64,000 nucleotides of DNA, taken from contig CANTFK010000985.1 in NCBI GenBank assembly GCA_947646735.1, positions 1 through 64,000 on the forward strand, given 5' to 3'. The translations under genes were made by a program, and so were the position numbers. This stretch comes from Peronospora farinosa (lineage: Eukaryota > Oomycota > Peronosporomycetes > Peronosporales > Peronosporaceae). Shown piece by piece: positions 1 to 11,370 of this stretch (within the stretch, counting starts at the first letter, position 1; each line of letters starts with the position of its first letter). Below the pieces are notes generated by a model. It was not told the origin of the DNA. It ran no database searches and was given only the letters and a program-made list of their open reading frames with translations.

Positions 1-329
1 GTCGAGCTGCACGTCTCGCACGTTGGGTAGCTTTTAAATTTATAATTGGGCTTCCCGCTGCTCAATGCACGTTGGCATGCTTTGTGTTACGTGATCGTAA
101 ACTATTCATCTCGAAAGGATTTTTTGTTATAGATATTTACTCAATGGAATGCAGAAACGCATAATCAAAAGAATGCAGAAAAGTGCACAATGGCCGAACC
201 GAATGTAAAAGATTATATTATAATAAAAAAGTATATAGATTAATTATAGAAGAAGGAGCGCAACGGACGAGCAAAATATTTAGATTTTAATTATATAAAA
301 ATGAACACACACGGAGACTGAATTCTTTA
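1..329. other. AT-rich sequence, no gene seen
   Basis: No coding frame or RNA gene is recognisable. The gypsy homology to the right stops at about 330 inside the RNase H start, so this stretch is probably the DNA that joined the element when it was truncated. Confidence 0.4.
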
Positions 330-441
330 TCATATCAGCTGCAATATTATCCAAATTACGCTCAGCGCCGTCTGTGCCGTCTGTGCCGTACTGCATCAGG
401 GCACAATCGATTGCAAAATCGATTGTATTGCATCCCCATAT

Positions 442-1395
442 TCAATGGTCTGTCTTAAGCTGCGATCGTTGATACCGGCAATTGCATCGAGCTTTTCTTG
501 ATATGTTCAAAGGACGCTGACAGTCAGCGTTACAATTCCACTTTACATTTTTATGAGAACAAGAAAGTTGTACTGTCATCTTGGCGTAATTGCGCGAGTA
601 CTTGTACAAGTACGCCACTATCCCAAGGAACTTACTTAGTCCCTTGAAATCGACTAGCATGGCAGGTCGGTGATCTCCTTGATCTTTTCTGGATCAGGGG
701 TACTCGGTTCTTTCCGACGATGCACCCAGGAAGTGGTATATGGCTAGCTGCGAATATACGCATCTAGAGGTTGGCGTACAACTTATGCTTGCGCATAAGT
801 GTAGAACCTTACGAACGTGGAGTCTATGGACGAACATATCATCGAAGTAACTCGGCGCAAATTCGGGCAACGTTCTCAATAGATGTGAAACACATCTATT
901 GAATGTGACTGGTGCATTACTAAGCCCTTGCGGCATCACCAACCATTCCCAGAGCATACCACTGGGAGTGCTCACTGCTGTGTACGGGATGTCCCATTCA
1001 CGCATTAGGATCTGATAGAAACCATCCATCAGATCCATGGACGAAAAGATGGTACTCTTAGACATACCATCTATGATTACGTCCTTTCTCGGTATCGGCT
1101 TTTGCGCCGGTATCGTTGCACCTTTTAATCTGTTGAACGCGTGCACTATCGGCCATACTCCTGTGTCCTTGCGCCCACAGAAGGTCGGAGAGCTGTGAGG
1201 TAAAGTTGACTCCCTCACATGGCCCGCAGCTAGGCGTTCGGCAAAGAACTTGTCGATCGCCACGACCTGTTTCAGAGGCAGTGACCACTGATTCATGAAA
1301 ATGCCTGTAACGAGCTCGATCTTTTGTCGAGTAACTTTATCCTTAGGTAACTCGCACGGTACGGATTCAGTAAACATATTCTTGAATTCGACCAA
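442..1395 (-). pseudogene. Reverse transcriptase and connection remnant (gypsy pol)
   Basis: The frame from 1395 to 694 holds RT palm features: KPIPRKD, SSMDLMDGFYQI, MPQGLSNAP and the YFDD active-site box. Reading then shifts frame, and the segment from 660 to 442 has the connection motif FLGIVAYLYKYSRNYA. A short piece at about 330-420 in yet another frame resembles the RNase H entry (DFAIDCALMQ). At least two frameshifts make it non-functional. Confidence 0.85.
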
Positions 1396-1715
1396 GCTTA
1401 TACAAAGGATTTGCTATCAGTGACTTCCACGATTGCGATGTGTATCACTCAATCCGAGTATCTTCATCAAGGACACTTCTTTCTTTGATGAGCCGTTCGT
1501 TCTCGGCAAATACTGTTGCTGACCCGATATCGGTCACGTACTCGTCCTCTGCGACGAGTACACAGATCTGCTTGACTTTGCCACTACGCAGATCGCTTAA
1601 GAACCTTTTAGGTTTGAGCGTAGGCACATGAGTTGCTCTAGGCAACCACTCGTGTCCCGACTCCTTCATGTGGTGGACCTACGGCGCTTCCTGTGCTTGT
1701 GCACAGCCGCCAGCA

Positions 1716-2369
1716 TCATGCACCACAGTGTGACTGTCTGTCACACTGAGTTTTGTGCAGTCGTACTAACGACAGAACCACAAGTAAGTCCATCGCACTT
1801 ACTCGCGTACATCCCCACACTTGTAAGCGCTCCAAGATGTTCATCGGATGGCCATCTGATGAAAAAGCGGCAGGCATTTTCACCGTTCGATACTGCCAGC
1901 TGACCCATGGCTCGTGTCTTCTGAGCCATGGTAATCCTAGGATGACATCAAATTTGTCATCCAGATCAAGTACGATGAAATCATCATCGTACTTTTTGCC
2001 TTCAAGCGTGTAGTGAATTCCCACTACACGTTTCTTTACTGTTACGGATGCGCCTGTTGCAAGGCGCACCGTCATCCTCGTTGGAGGGGTCTCGATATCA
2101 ACATATTTGAGCCTACGATCATCTAGAGACTGGTGTCGGACAAAGTTGCTCGACGCCCCACAATTAACTAGATCGAAAAGTGACATGTTCTTTGTCACTT
2201 CGATCTTCAAGGTGATGAGGAATAACTCATCACCAGGAGTGGCAGCACACAGTAACTGTGTGCTGGGAGCAACCTTCGTCAGGAGGCCCACGAACTCTCT
2301 TGACGTTTCTGGATCAGTAGGGCACTCCGCCTCTACTGACCCCGATCGTATTTTGATGGTCCACCACAT
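1716..2369 (-). pseudogene. Retropepsin-like aspartic protease remnant (gypsy pol)
   Basis: The frame contains the retropepsin flap and hydrophobic-hydrophobic-Gly features: an N-C-G-A-S-x-N-F box where the catalytic Asp box should be, then FDVILGLPWL, the typical ILG motif before the RT linker. The catalytic Asp is replaced by Asn, so even this unbroken piece would be inactive. A recognisable CCHC zinc knuckle upstream was not found. Confidence 0.7.
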
Positions 2370-2776
2370 TGTTGCGATTTCACAGCAGCGTGGAAACTAC
2401 ATCTCTAAACCTTCTTGGCAGACGGACGATCGTCACCTCCAGTGCTACGAGAAGCTGGGCGTGGGCTCATAAGCGAAGAGATCCATCTTATGGAAGCGAT
2501 TAAACTTTTGAAATCGCTTGTATTACTGAAGATCGAGGTCGCTTGCTCTCTACATAGGAGATGCCCATTGGTTTTGGACCTCCGCCCTCCTGTCGTCTCG
2601 GTGGATGGTAATTTACCGAGTGGACATGAGCTGTTTGTAGTATAATGTCCTCCAGTTCCGCTGCAGAGATCTCCTGATCGAGCGATCTAGTTCCAAGTGG
2701 AACAGGTGGGTCTTGACGGGACCATCCTTCAGACCCTTTATGAACACAGTAACCTGCGTATGCTCATCGATTGGGT

Positions 2777-3533
2777 TCACTTAACAAGATATCGTACGTG
2801 TTGGGCGTAAGCGTGTATATCACGCTTATCCTGTTTCAAATCCACAAGCTCAGCCCGAGCCCTGAATTCGACGCGAGGCGGTTCAAATGTGTGTTTGAGC
2901 TGCGCCGAGATGGCATTATACGCTGGAAAGATGTATGGGTCATGCAGCTTTAGCCCTAAGGTCCAATTTTTGGCACGTCCTGCCAAGTTCGACATCTCAA
3001 TCTTGACCTCATCGCATCTTCATCGATGCGACGAGCCTCCATGGAAACGTCGAGTTCGACGAACAATTTTTTAACAAGGAGTCACTATCGACTGCCTTGT
3101 ACTTGGTGACATTAATCTTCAAGGACTCGGGTCGACGCACATACGTCGACCCGGCAGCAACAGCACTAGCCTGCTGTTGTCTCAACATTTTAAACTGTTG
3201 AGCACCCTGCTGCATCAACAAGTCAGCTTGTTGAGCGCCTTGTTGTCTCAACAGGTCAACCTGTTGAGAACCTTGCTCCTTTAGCAAGGTGATTTTCTTT
3301 ACAACTTCGTCAAGTTCATGTTGTATGAATTTGGCGATGGTTGCATGTTGGTCGTCTCCGCTAAAAGAGAGCAACATAGCACCAACGGCAGGGTTACCGA
3401 TGGTTTCAGCCATACGCTGAACCGCATTCCATTCGAGATCACTAAAATGGCGGAAATCATCACGCGTTGCGTGATGACGTTCATCATCCGATAATTCCAT
3501 AGCGGATGGTGCGGTGGTCGCTGAACGGACCAC
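2777..3533 (-). pseudogene. gag remnant of Ty3/gypsy element
   Basis: The first part (3533 to 3009) encodes a glutamine-rich heptad-like stretch with repeated QQG-A/S-QQ units, consistent with a coiled coil. The second part (2995 to 2777), in another frame, holds the retrotransposon gag-like segment with the NLAGRAKNW and DPYIFPAY blocks. A frame break near 3000 separates them. Gag would form the particle shell; this copy cannot make an intact protein. Confidence 0.7.
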
Positions 3534-3547
3534 GAAGTGCTACCGGG

Positions 3548-3998
3548 TGCAATGAGATACCCTCCGACTATACTGATAACAGTATAGTCTACCTTCACTG
3601 ATGACAGTGAAAGCAAGTTCCTCAACACTTCGCGTACACGTGACAGAGGAAGTCTTAATAACAAAGGGGTTGAAAAGAAAAAGAGAACTGTATATAATAT
3701 AGTTCAACTATTGAGTAAAACTAGCCTGTTGTAACCTTGTCTTAACTATGTTTAACTACAACTATGTAAGTTGACAACTTGCCCCCCACTCATTGCGCGC
3801 AACCATCGGTCATTGGTCAGCGCCCTGGTTGATATAACGGCCTATATCAACCAATGAGAGGGTATATCCAACTGCAAGGAGATGCTAAAACAATATTATA
3901 AGAAAAGATAATATTGTCAAATATTATTAGTTATGATAATATTTTTATTGACACTTCAAATAAGTGTCAAGATAATGTGACGGACTCATCCCGTTACA
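3548..3998 (-). repeat. Probable 5' LTR of the gypsy remnant
   Basis: On the minus strand the segment starts TGTAACGG at 3998 and ends CATTGCA at 3548, giving the TG...CA termini of an LTR, about 451 bp. The gag frame begins only about 15 bases further in. The partner LTR is outside the window or lost, so the ends rest on terminal dinucleotides and position only. Confidence 0.55.
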
Positions 3999-4129
3999 AC
4001 CTTTAAAAAGACGAGCATCACTGAGCCCATTTTCTCCAACAGTTGTCCTGCACTCCGTCGGCTCACATCGAAGGTTCGCCGGTCCGTGACACCTTTCCCA
4101 GCATTTGACATGCGGTGGCTTCCGATTCT

Positions 4130-5476
4130 GGAGGGGTGAATTTGCATTCTGTAGTCGCCTCCGTAGAGTTATGCACCGTCAACTTGATACGGCAATTAAT
4201 TCGTCATTGTCGCTCAAATTTTTCATTGTCTCCTAAGTCTTTAGTATTTTTTAACGTGGCCATTCGAGGTCAAGGATCTTGTCTTGACTTACTCTACGTC
4301 AAATTATCGCTTTGAGCACACTCTTTCCCGTTGGGATCATGTCCCTCATTATTGGCGGGCTGCTTTGGCTACTTGGGGCAATAAGGTTCTTCCCCGCCTG
4401 CTGAATATTAACCAGTACTTACGAAGCTGGCATGGCCCATATGGATCAATACATTTTTACGGTTCACCGGTGGAAAGCGACCTCTTGCCATGCTTCATGG
4501 TAAGGCGTGTAATTTTTTTAGTCATCAAGAGGTTGTCCGAATTTCGACCTTTTAGCTGCTGTTTCGGATCTCTCCAGATGAACATACACTTCATGAGGCG
4601 CTTACTGGGTCCTCAATCAGGACTGGTAGTTCCATGACTTCGATTGTTCGCTCTTTGGCTCCCCGATTGGCGCTTCCGGCCCACTATGATAATTCCGCTA
4701 TATACCCTCTTTGCTATAGACCCTCTTCTCCCTGACACTAAGGTTGCTGCACTTCATGTCAGGACTCCTAACGGGGTTAATGTCTGTAATGTTCCCAACT
4801 CGTTTATTCGTAGCTTACTTGACTCTTCGGCTCCCCCAGCTTTACCACTGTCGCGCCTTGACACTGATGGAGTGACATTACCGGACTCTTTTTGGCGTAC
4901 GGAACCCCGCCTTCCAGCATGACATTTACTGATCTTCTTTTTCGTCTCCAACATAATGGTTTGGGCTTTCGCTATAAATTTGGCTGGCTCACTCCGGATA
5001 TTCACTGTGTTAATGGGTGTAATTCCCCTGAAACGGCTTACCATCTCTTCAGCGGTTATTTGCTGGCTAGTCGTCTTTGGCAGTTATTTCTGCCACCTTT
5101 TCGCCGGATATTTCGGACTTCGATTTTATGGATTCATATTCTGTTTCTTCACGAGCTCTCCGTTCCGTCATCCCAAAGCCATACTTATGGGGCGTTGCTA
5201 CCTCTTTTATCTTTCAAATCGTTCGATGCTGTGTTCTTCGGACCTTTTGGGTCAACCGCAACGATGCCATTTACAATCCCCCACTCTTCCCTTCATGGGA
5301 CTTAACCGTCTCTGTGTGTCATTGTTTCGTCTCCATTTTCAGTGATTATTCAAGACACTGACCCACCCTGCACGACTGCGTTTGCTCGCAAAGAGTCTCA
5401 GTTTCTCGCTTTTCGTCTTGAATGGCGCCTGGACTTCTTTGAAGATCCATTCACGTTTTTCGCGGACGATTCCTGA
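4130..5476 (+). pseudogene. LINE-like non-LTR retrotransposon remnant, C-terminal part
   Basis: Several overlapping plus-strand frames together resemble the C-terminal region of LINE reverse transcriptases. A frame at 4892-5305 carries the zf-RVT-like pattern: FRLQHNGLGFRYKF, then C-VNGC-x(3)-ETAYHLF. A coding-like tail continues to a stop at about 5476. Frameshifts occur at about 4640, 4900 and 5300. No endonuclease or RT core is present. The family is assigned by motif memory only. Confidence 0.55.
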
Positions 5477-6266
5477 CTAGTTCTTGATTTTGTCACATGG
5501 TCGCTTGATTAGTTTTTCTCTCGCTGGCTTTGTCACATGGCGTTTCCCAGTTCAAGACCATCCTAGCGCATCATCACGACGCCCGTACTTAAACAGACTA
5601 TCGGACATCGTCACCTCATATTCCCCATCGCTAGCCATTGTAATTTGACGGGCGCACCAATGTCGGTCACGCGTGCTTTTTCTTTCGGCTGTTACTCCTT
5701 GATAAATTTTTCGCTTCGGACCCCCTCTCAACTTTACGTTCCCATTTCTTCATTATCCAAAATTTAGCTTTGATTTCTCGCCAGGTTGGAAACCTTAACA
5801 ATATAATGATACGTATTCAACCAACAGTCGTCCTAGTGCTGGACCCTTGGTGTGCTGACGGATTGTTGCCCCAGTCCACTTAATTGGAAACTTTGGACGC
5901 GATCAGATTTTTGCAGTAAGACAGGATGGCATATTCCGTTCCAGTAGGTTCCCTTAAAAAGGCTTCGCGCTCAGCTTAATTGTTAAGAGTATACATTTAA
6001 GATAAACATGTCATTAATTGTCTCACAACTTTTTTTAGCTCCTATAATTCCCTACAATTTAGTTTTGAGCTGGAAGAAGCAAACCTACAAGTCTTTCTAT
6101 CGTCCTTCATCCAACAGCTGCAACTGATACGCACTCTAAACAGTATTGGTCACATCAACACGACATTAAGCGTCCACTGAGCTTCCGTCTTCAACAAAGA
6201 GTAGGCGTCATCGATGAGCTCACAAGACACGTAATCTTCACCACCACCGAAACATACACGAAACGT
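5477..6266. other. Intergenic, nothing recognised
   Basis: No convincing coding frame, tRNA or repeat was seen. The stretch is likely old transposon debris. Confidence 0.3.
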
Positions 6267-6548
6267 CTTGCTGTTTTGGACCTGCATCACCGAGTTACTG
6301 AGATATTAAATCCCCTTCAGTTCCACTTGCGCAGCGCGACAAGAAACACAGCAATATGAAGATCGTGTTATTCCAACTACACGACACTGTGGTAGCTAGC
6401 CATTTCATGTGAGATACCATTGGTCAGTTTGCCGGATCGGTCCCGACGTCATTGAGGCCTCCATTGTCGTCAAGAACTTGTCATACATGCAACTTAGATT
6501 CTGGAGACATTACGTGACGCTTCATATATCTCGCAACAAAAGGCATCA
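6267..6548 (+). repeat. Composite dispersed repeat, copy 1
   Basis: The left part (6267-6405) matches 10698-10837 in direct orientation with few differences. The right part (6411-6548) matches 11238-11370 in inverted orientation. The two parts are adjacent here but about 400 bp apart in the other copy, so one copy is rearranged. No coding potential is obvious. Confidence 0.75.
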
Positions 6549-8090
6549 TAGTAAGTCGGTTGGAATTGTATTAGAAATAGCTCCTAGTAACCTCGAAGGC
6601 GACAAAGGTTTTACCTAGAGGTTACGCGCTTGCAGAAAATGCTCGTACCAACAACGAAGGGTATCACGATAGAAGCGCACATGGCCTTTGTCAGGATAAA
6701 CTTGTCGCAGTTAGTTGTGGAAAAGCATGGCTCGTCCACCGGGACAGCTGGAAAGGCCTTTACTGAAGAGAGGAGAGAGAAGAACAGACCGTCTATTTCA
6801 AACATTAAGGATTGGTAAGATGTCTGGAGTGCTTCTACCAGGACTTCGTCATTCTTCGCCTCGCTGGCTCAATCTGCTGGCTCGAGACGACGGGCGTCAG
6901 GGGGACACTCCGAAAAGGGCACGTGGAATCGGGTATCCAGCCCGAGGTGTAAACAGTGGCTCAATGATCGCAACAAGCGCCGGGCACCACACCGATCAGT
7001 CCCGATCGACCGCTGATGCACCTGGACGGGGCCGATCAATTCACGTTCTTGGCAAGTTCACTTCGTGGGACCGAGATTCGCGCTCGGCGATCGAATCGGC
7101 GTCTTGAAGGCTGACGTAGAATAGCAGGAACTATTGGGGAAAGAGGGAATGATAACCGCGGTCGTCGATCCTCTCCCCCGGGGGTAACAGGGTTGGTGCT
7201 CCCCTTACGGTTCGCACGCTGCGCTTGCCCCCCATAGCGCACGCAGCAGAGGGAAAACCTCCCCCTCTTATCCTGGGCCTCCCGTTGGAGGGACTTCCCG
7301 CCCTGGCCGGTTGACCGGCTCTTTGAAGGTCTTCGTCTCTTGGCCGTTGTAGCTTGAAGGCGCGAATTGGAAAGTGGGCCTTTACTGTATCTACGAGGGT
7401 AAACATGAAACCAGCAGCCGTCCGAGAACGCAAGGGAACGGGTACGTGCGCACGCCATCTGACTCGGGTGACATAGTAGGCACGTCATACACAACATCCG
7501 ATTCTGCATCAAGTTCTGTGTGGTGTCGTATGCCGTGACATACGCAACGTCCTTCCGTCCTGCAGTAGCCAAAGCCGCGACAAAGTCGTATCTATCTATC
7601 CACGTCCTCGATTTACGGTTCGCGCCCGTATTGGCCGTATACAACGTACTCAAGAAGGTGTGTAGTATCCCCAGAAACGATCAGTGCCGTAATAGGGTTG
7701 ATGGACAGCATCTTCGTGTGGTATTCGTTCTGCCTAGAGCCATATGATCATCACACGTACCATCAAAAGAGACGAGTGAAACCGTACAAAAGTTGGGTAA
7801 ACCTATTGCATACACACTGCAACAGCAGGATTCCCTGAATACCCGAAGAGATATCTCACCGTACGGAGGTCTTGCCTATCTTTAGACGATATCCCGCCGC
7901 ACCGACAGTCTTCTTGCAGCCTGAATTTTTTCTTATTGACGATTTGCTGGCCGTACAAAGTCACAAGCTGTTTGTCTGTATGCATACTACGTACAATCCA
8001 TTGTATAGGTGCTGTTTACAGCAAGTTCGAGCATACAACACTAAATTTTTATTGACACGCAGTGCATCTTTGCTATTGATGGTCGCGCTT
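6549..8090. other. Gene-poor stretch, nothing recognised
   Basis: Several open frames of 60-205 codons overlap on both strands around 6630-7653, but none has a recognisable domain. Their mutual overlap in a GC-rich patch (7100-7350) suggests chance openness. No RNA gene was seen. Confidence 0.3.
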
Positions 8091-8740
8091 TCTCGTCAAA
8101 TCGACATGTACTGAACTGTTTGCTGAATGTCTGGAACGGCAAAGAAAAAGTTCGATCTCAATTTTATCTTGGTCAAGATGCGATTGAGAGTAACATGTAC
8201 ATGCAGCTTGCTAGTACCAATACCGCATTGCCATCATACTGTTCAAGATGCGATTGAGAGTAACATGTACATGCAGCTTGCTAGTACCAATACCGCATTG
8301 CCATCATACTGTTCAAGATGCTAGTGTTGTTTGTATTCATTTACGTACAGATAGAACTAGCGTCTTGTACATTTTGCGAGTGCGACATGCAGCTAGTTTG
8401 AGCATACCAAACTAAATTCATGGTACACGGATGGTTCGTGCCTTCTCGTCAAATTGACATGTACGAAGCTATGTATAGAAAGTCCGGAATAACATGTACA
8501 CCTTGTCGATCGAAATGTACTGAGCTATGTGTGGAAAAGTCTGGAACGACCTGCATCTCGTCAGATCGCCATGTGCTGACCTGCATTTCGTCAGATCGCC
8601 ATGTGCTGACCTATCCCGAAAACAACGAGATGAAATCCGATCCCAACTTTATCTTTATACATTTTACTTGCATGAACCCTTTACAAATGAGGTGCGGATG
8701 CAGCTTAACAGTACCGATCACTGTCCGTATGAATAAGTAG
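8091..8740 (+). repeat. Local cluster of degenerate tandem repeats
   Basis: The stretch contains a clean 70-bp tandem duplication (8173-8242 and 8243-8312, with 8 bases of a third) and a 30-bp duplication around 8554-8613 (core CGTCAGATCGCCATGTGCTG). A diverged motif, CTCGTCAAATCGACATGTAC at about 8093, recurs at about 8445. The phrases CTGGAACG and GATCTCAATTTTATCTT / GATCCCAACTTTATCTT also recur, so larger diverged units lie behind the short ones. Confidence 0.8.
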
Positions 8741-9037
8741 TGGTGGCAAAGGTAAGATGTTCTGCATCCCAATGTGTAGGAGGGTCTCTAGTATGTCTTG
8801 ATTCTGACGGTATTTCCTATAATATGGAGACCCTAAGTTCCCAGTAACGTAGATTACGTGACCCCCGCATGGGATAATTTTGGGATGGTGAGGTGTAATA
8901 GCGAACTGGGTATCCAAGGTAGATAGTCTGCACACCGAGTCCTGGCGGGACCTGGTCTTCACTCTAGATGCTCATTCTCAAATTCGTGCTCTACAACACA
9001 AGTTGCAAGTCGGTGAAACAGTCAGGTCAACGGTGCG
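8741..9037. promoter_or_regulatory. Upstream region of the jacalin-like gene
   Basis: These 297 bases lie directly before the secreted-protein gene. No TATA box or clear oomycete initiator was identified, and no gene is seen within. Confidence 0.25.
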
Positions 9038-10378
9038 ATGGTGCGAATATTCTACCAAGGCCTTGTAGCAATGGCACTAGTTGGAGGCAGTGTTGCCGAC
9101 CAAGATCCCTGCCTAATTAAGGGAACAACTCTTGGTGGTGACCATGGTACCGAGTTCAATGACCTTTCAAAATTGACTCGTCATACAAAGATCACTTCAA
9201 TTGAAGGGCGTTCGGGGGAACGAGTCGATGCAGTTGGTCTTTGTCAGGCCGATGAATCTTGTACTCTTCACGGCGGAAATGGAGGGGCTCCCAGCTCACG
9301 GCCACTTGGTCCCGGTGAACTAATTACCAAAATGGAAGTCCACCAGATTAAGGACAAAGGACACACGAAAGTCGCTTTTATCAAATTTGATTACACAGCA
9401 ACAAGTGGAGAAGCGCGGGAATTTCAGTTAGGGAATCCAATTCCTAAAACTGCTCCCGAAAACCAACGAGCTGTCTTTATATCCCCGGCTGGTGGTCATC
9501 TTGTTGGCTTGCTTGGAAAAGCAGGTAATGCTATAGATCGAATTGGTGCTATTTGGGTTGACGTTGGTTGTGTAAACAAATCAGAGGAAGCGAACAACCC
9601 TTCGACCGCTCCAACCCCGGTCCCAGGAAATCAAGGAAACACTCCGGTCCCAGGGAATGCCCCGGTTTCAGGGAACACTCCGGTTCCAGGGAATGCCCCG
9701 GTTTCAGGGAACACTCCGGTCCCAGGGAATGCCCCGGTTTCAGGGAACACTCCGGTTCCAGAGAATGCCATGGTTTCAGGGAACACTCCGGTCCCAGGGA
9801 ATGCCCCGATTTCAGAGAATGCCCCGCCCCAAACTGAACTCAACTTTGACTTCCGAAATGCCAAAGGCGTCAGACTTGGCCTCAACGGTGCCCTTTACGA
9901 TCGATTTGGTAATATCGTAGGCTACAACAGCTATCAAGGTGGTGGCTACATTGGAGGCGGCGAAGGTGGGAACAGTTTCTTTGGTGGAGGCGGCAGAGGC
10001 GGAAACGGTTTCTTTAATAGAGGCGGTGGCGGTGGCTTCAGTGGAGGTGGCGGTGTCGGTGGAGGTGGCGGTGGCTTCAATGGCTACAATGGAAACGAAT
10101 ACTATAGCGGTATGGGCACTGGCCGAGACGATGGCTATGGCCGAGACAATGGCCGAAGCGATGGCGGTGGCCGAGACGATGACAATGGCCGAGACGATGA
10201 CAATGGCCGAGGCGAAGGCGATGGACGAGACGATGACAGTGGCCAAGGCAATGACAAAAAAGAATACAACAACAAAGAAGGCAGTGGCAAAGAAGAAGGC
10301 GGTGGTAAAGAAGAAGTCAACAAAGAAGGCGATGATAACGGCGAAAAGAAGGGCGAGGAGAACTCAAAGGACCAATAA
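9038..10378 (+). CDS. Secreted jacalin-like lectin with Pro-, Gly- and Asp/Arg-rich repeat tails
   Basis: A single exon encodes 446 residues. Residues 1-20 form a signal peptide ending in an A-D junction. Residues about 28-178 follow the jacalin-like fold: an initial LGG-DHGTEF-D block, an HGGNGG turn, LGPGELI, and a closing LVGLLGKAGNAIDRIGAIWV. Such domains bind carbohydrate in beta-prism lectins. Residues about 190-265 are decapeptide repeats of the PVPGN/PVSGN type encoded by a 30-bp minisatellite. A Gly-rich region (about 300-350), RDDDNG repeats (about 365-405) and a Lys/Glu-rich end follow. There are four Cys in the lectin part. Export and sugar binding are inferred; a wall protein, adhesin or apoplastic effector role is possible. 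No RXLR motif is seen after the signal peptide. Confidence 0.8.
   Translation: MVRIFYQGLVAMALVGGSVADQDPCLIKGTTLGGDHGTEFNDLSKLTRHTKITSIEGRSGERVDAVGLCQADESCTLHGGNGGAPSSRPLGPGELITKMEVHQIKDKGHTKVAFIKFDYTATSGEAREFQLGNPIPKTAPENQRAVFISPAGGHLVGLLGKAGNAIDRIGAIWVDVGCVNKSEEANNPSTAPTPVPGNQGNTPVPGNAPVSGNTPVPGNAPVSGNTPVPGNAPVSGNTPVPENAMVSGNTPVPGNAPISENAPPQTELNFDFRNAKGVRLGLNGALYDRFGNIVGYNSYQGGGYIGGGEGGNSFFGGGGRGGNGFFNRGGGGGFSGGGGVGGGGGGFNGYNGNEYYSGMGTGRDDGYGRDNGRSDGGGRDDDNGRDDDNGRGEGDGRDDDSGQGNDKKEYNNKEGSGKEEGGGKEEVNKEGDDNGEKKGEENSKDQ
9618..9833 (+). repeat. 30-bp coding minisatellite in the lectin gene
   Basis: The unit alternates GGTCCCAGGGAATGCCCC- and GGTTTCAGGGAACACTCC-type halves of 30 bp each, about seven halves, and encodes PVPGNAPVSGNT. 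In-frame length means that slippage changes repeat number without breaking the protein. Confidence 0.85.
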
Positions 10379-10697
10379 GATGTTGAGGACAAATCCAATT
10401 TATCTGAACATAGATATGAGGATTAAATTCCTGCAGTCGTATGAGCTGTATTTTCGTTGATGCATTATGAAGTTTATTTGTCGCCCATTGCGCGCGACAA
10501 AGTAACAAAAAAATAAAAATTTAATGTGTTGGCATTTGTGCTGCACAGATGTTGACTTGTCGGTATTGAAGCTATTGCTATGAATACTGCATCTACAGTA
10601 CGACGTGTCAAGTTTGTACAAAACAGAGGATAGTCTTGTCTATATGGATGAAGCTTGCGATGCCTTTGATATTCGACACAAGAAAGGACAAGAAACA
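10379..10697. other. 3' flank of the lectin gene, nothing recognised
   Basis: The stretch is AT-rich and includes an A-rich tract near 10507-10520. It has no gene signal and is probably the 3' UTR plus intergenic DNA. Confidence 0.3.
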
Positions 10698-11370
10698 ACT
10701 TGCTGTTCTGAACCTGCGTCACCGAGTTACTGATATAATGGATCTCCTTCAGTTCCACTTGCGCAGCGCAACAAAAAACACAGCAATATGAAGATCGTGT
10801 TATTCCAACTTCACGACACTGCGGTAGCTAGCCATTTATTGGAAGTAACAACAAGTTCGTGCCGTATCACTTGTAGCTAGAGGGGAGGGGGTCCACTGCA
10901 TATCAATGAATTTGTTGTACATGTAGGTATGCTCAAACTAGCTGTAACCAGCACTAAAAAAACAATATAATACGCGTAGTTTGCATACCGACAGCACTAT
11001 CATCTTATACGATATCGAAGTTCGCATACACGCAACATTAATCACACTAAACCACAGCTTCCACGTAAATTGCACACATCGTTTCCGACAGTGCTCATCG
11101 CGCCCTTCTTTTCTATCGTGTAAATTACGCTTTTTGGTACTCCTATTCCCTGCAAACGCGGTAACCTCCGTCGTAGATACGCAGCCAGATAACAAGGAGC
11201 TTTTACTACTTTTAAGCACCAAGATTGAAGTATTATAATGCCTTTAAAGATATATGAAGTGTCACGTAAATGTCTCCAGAATCTAAGTTTTATGTATGAC
11301 AAGTTCTTGACGACAATGGAGGCCTCAATGACGGCGGGACCGATACGGCAAACTGATCAATGGTATTATA
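10698..11370 (+). repeat. Composite dispersed repeat, copy 2 (two arms)
   Basis: The left arm, 10698-10837, is a direct match of 6267-6405. The right arm, 11238-11370, is the reverse complement of 6411-6548. Between them are about 400 bp not present in the other copy, with no recognised coding sequence. The arrangement suggests a mobile or recombination-prone element. Confidence 0.7.

Larger units (their letters stand above)
330..3998 (-). mobile_element. Degraded Ty3/gypsy LTR retrotransposon, truncated in RNase H
   Basis: Read on the minus strand the order is LTR, gag, aspartic protease, reverse transcriptase, connection and the first part of RNase H, which is Ty3/gypsy order. The coding frame is broken several times: gag falls in two frames, and the RT frame shifts just after its YFDD box. 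Homology to RNase H ends at about 330, and there is no integrase or second LTR in the window. The protease active site reads N-C-G where D-S/T-G or D-C-G is expected. This is a dead copy. The class is clear; exact ends are less certain. Confidence 0.85.

Noticed and set aside
6715..7653. Overlapping open frames up to 205 codons on both strands
   Set aside because: There is no domain, no consistent start and no splice signals, and the GC-rich patch keeps frames open by chance.
9631..10398. Long alternative frames on both strands in the lectin gene repeats
   Set aside because: They are shadows of low-complexity repeat DNA; the signal peptide and lectin domain define the true frame.
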